A stretch of DNA of 6,823 bases, taken from assembly GCA_025465385.1 (NCBI GenBank), contig JAODNG010000340.1, forward strand, positions 1 through 6,823. The letters are read 5' to 3'. Of the stretch, positions 5,538 through 6,823 are shown piece by piece. Under the pieces are notes generated by a model, which saw only the letters and a list, made by a program, of their open reading frames with translations, did not search any database and had not been told where the DNA came from. How positions within the stretch are numbered: position 1 is the first letter of the stretch; every line of letters begins with the position of its first letter. The DNA comes from Pseudonocardiales bacterium (GTDB taxonomy: Bacteria; Actinomycetota; Actinomycetes; Mycobacteriales; Pseudonocardiaceae). The translations under genes and the position numbers were made by a program.

Positions 5538-6518
5538 TTACGGATGTAAACCGAATCTGGCCGTGGCCTGATCTGACTGCCGAGGCCGATGCTCGGGCGC
5601 GGGTGTAGCAGCCGGGGGCTCAGCGCCATTGGTCTGCCCGGCCTGCTCAGCTAGCCCGGCTTGGTCAGCCAGCTCGGCCTGCTCAGCTAGCTCGGTCTGC
5701 TCAACTAGCTCGGCCTGCTCAGCGGGGGTGAGCTGATCGGCCACGCCGAGTGCGTCGACAAGCAGGCGGTGCACCTCGGACAGCTGATCGGTGACCTCGG
5801 AACGCAGCTGCCTGGCCGCGGCCACCTGCCGTGTGACCTTCAGCACTCGATTGCTCAGCCGCTCGCCCGCCATCCGCATGATCAGATGCAGCGCGGCGAC
5901 GCTGTGGGTCTGATAATCGCGAATCCAGGCGTCGGTCTCGGACTCGCGCCTGGCGATGTCCCGCTCGGCCTGCTCCTCCGCCCGCTGGTGTCGGGCTGCG
6001 GATTCAGCTTCCATGGCCTGGCGCCGGGCGTTGGACTCCGCCTCCAAACGCTCGCATCGCTGTCTGGCTTCGGTCAGCAGCCGATCGGCCTCGGCCCGCG
6101 CGCTCTCCCGCAGTGAGGTGGTCTCGTGCTCGGTGGCAGCCGTCAGCTCGGCTGCCTCGTCCTCGGCTATCTGCAGCATCCGCTGGATCCGCCCGGTCGC
6201 CGCGGTCAGCGGGGACCGCTGCAGGCGATCCAGCTCAGTGGCGGTCTCCGAGGCTTCCCGCCGCAGCCGATCTAGCTGCTTGGTCGCCTCCGCCGCTTCC
6301 CGACGCAGCGTTTCTACTTGCTCGTTGAGGTCGCCGGCCCGCTGCAGCGCAACGTCGCGTTCGGTCCCGATGCTGGCAACGCGAGCTTTGAGAGCGGTGA
6401 CGTGGTCAACAACCTGCTGACGGTGAAATCCACGCAACACGATCTCGAAGGGCGGGGGTAAGGGAACGGCCTCATCCCGGGTTCCGTGCATGTCGCCGGA
6501 TGGTAGCCCCGGTCTCAC
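5538..6518 (-). CDS. DivIVA-domain coiled-coil protein
   Basis: A 326-residue cytoplasmic protein. Residues 24-45 (FEIVLRGFHRQQVVDHVTAL) match the N-terminal DivIVA signature, in which an RGY/F-x-R-x-x-V pattern precedes the first coil. Long heptad-rich, highly charged coiled coil covers about 33-100 and 112-200. A second helical block (205-262) is followed by an EQAEL-type repeat (266-294) and a Pro/Ala-rich, probably disordered tail. DivIVA relatives such as Wag31 and SepIVA mark poles and septa and organise peptidoglycan synthesis in actinobacteria; this protein is longer and may be a distant paralogue, so a role in cell shape or division is inference. The GTG start overlaps the glnD stop (GTGA) with AGGG 7 nt upstream; an in-frame ATG at 6491 is a weaker alternative. 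It uses two TTA leucine codons (residues 20 and 324) and, unlike its neighbours, ends in TAA. Confidence 0.8.
   Translation of the reverse strand: MRPGLPSGDMHGTRDEAVPLPPPFEIVLRGFHRQQVVDHVTALKARVASIGTERDVALQRAGDLNEQVETLRREAAEATKQLDRLRREASETATELDRLQRSPLTAATGRIQRMLQIAEDEAAELTAATEHETTSLRESARAEADRLLTEARQRCERLEAESNARRQAMEAESAARHQRAEEQAERDIARRESETDAWIRDYQTHSVAALHLIMRMAGERLSNRVLKVTRQVAAARQLRSEVTDQLSEVHRLLVDALGVADQLTPAEQAELVEQTELAEQAELADQAGLAEQAGQTNGAEPPAATPAPEHRPRQSDQATARFGLHP
5641..5724 (-). repeat. 18-bp imperfect tandem repeat in the DivIVA-like gene
   Basis: About 4.7 copies of an 18-bp unit, consensus on the plus strand GCCTGCTCAGCTAGCTCG, start at 5641, 5659, 5677, 5695 and 5713, the last copy partial. 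Since 18 is a multiple of three the frame is kept, and each unit encodes six residues of the type ELAEQA. Copies differ by one to four bases. Such arrays arise by slippage and can vary in copy number between strains. Confidence 0.8.
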
Positions 6519-6823
6519 CGAGCCGCCCTGAGCACCGCGCGTTCGATCCGCTCGCGCGCCTCGGGTCGCAGTGCGGCGTGACCATCGGGGGCACTATGAC
6601 CACCGGGGACAGTAAGGCAGAACGAGTCCACTGCCGATCCGCCCATGGTGACGGCCCGCGCCCACCGGATGGTGACTGAATTGCTCTCCACCGCCGCGGC
6701 TACCCGGTGCAGCAAACCGATCCGGTCGGTAGTGCGCAGCTCGAGTACCAGCGCGCCGGTGGCCTCGTCGTCAAACCACAGCACCTTCATCTCGCTGTCG
6801 GACGATCCCGCCGCGGACGCCGG
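6515..6823 (-). CDS. glnD: PII uridylyltransferase GlnD, C-terminal fragment with ACT domain (gene enters from the right edge)
   Basis: Only the last 102 residues are present; the frame is open to the window edge with no stop. LVLELRTTDRIGLLHRVAAA, followed by VTIRWARAVTMGGSAVDSFCL, is a typical C-terminal ACT domain of GlnD, the regulatory part that senses glutamine. GlnD adds or removes uridylyl (adenylyl in some actinobacteria) groups on PII proteins GlnB/GlnK to signal nitrogen status. The nucleotidyltransferase and HD domains would lie to the right and cannot be checked. The position upstream of ffh agrees with actinobacterial gene order (glnB-glnD-ffh). Another ACT-containing protein is possible from this fragment alone. 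The stop overlaps the start of the DivIVA-like gene. An ATG at 6788-6790 is internal, since coding resemblance starts right after it in the middle of a domain linker. Confidence 0.82.
   Translation of the reverse strand, partial: PASAAGSSDSEMKVLWFDDEATGALVLELRTTDRIGLLHRVAAAVESNSVTIRWARAVTMGGSAVDSFCLTVPGGHSAPDGHAALRPEARERIERAVLRAAR
6526..6529 (-). promoter_or_regulatory. Putative ribosome binding site of the DivIVA-like gene
   Basis: AGGG on the minus strand within the last codons of glnD, 7 nt before the GTG at 6518. It favours the GTG over the in-frame ATG at 6491, which has no clear site. Confidence 0.4.

Overview
The window is a high-GC stretch (mostly G/C in third codon positions, GTG starts, 4-nt GTGA overlaps) that reads as chromosomal core of an actinobacterium. 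The order glnD - ffh - amidohydrolase - rpsP - KH protein - rimM - trmD is the classical actinobacterial SRP/ribosome-maturation neighbourhood, similar to that around ffh and rpsP in mycobacteria. I cannot name the genus from sequence alone. All nine genes lie on the minus strand, so transcription runs from high to low coordinates.

Right part (6823 to 5538): the C-terminal end of a glnD-like gene (PII uridylyltransferase, ACT domain) overlaps by 4 nt a 326-codon gene for a DivIVA-like coiled-coil protein. The tail of that protein carries an 18-bp tandem repeat. A 374-bp gap without a convincing gene follows.

Middle (5163 to 1800): ffh (signal recognition particle GTPase), a metal-dependent amidohydrolase and a CPBP-family membrane protease. 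Each overlaps the next by 4 nt in a GTGA junction, so the three look translationally coupled.

Left part (1799 to 1): a 178-bp spacer with a plausible extended -10 promoter, then rpsP (ribosomal protein S16 with a long disordered tail), khpA (small KH RNA-binding protein), rimM (30S maturation factor) and the first 100 codons of trmD (tRNA m1G37 methyltransferase, cut by the window edge). This is the conserved ribosome-assembly/tRNA-modification operon.

Working together: SRP-dependent membrane targeting (ffh) and small-subunit assembly plus tRNA decoding fidelity (rpsP, khpA, rimM, trmD) are growth-linked functions. The DivIVA-like protein and the CPBP protease are the less conserved passengers of the locus, and they are the only genes here where I found TTA leucine codons. 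I see no mobile element, CRISPR array, tRNA or rRNA. I found no evidence of a wholly new system; the points most worth a second look are the DivIVA-like gene, its repeat, the TTA codon distribution and the two intergenic regions.
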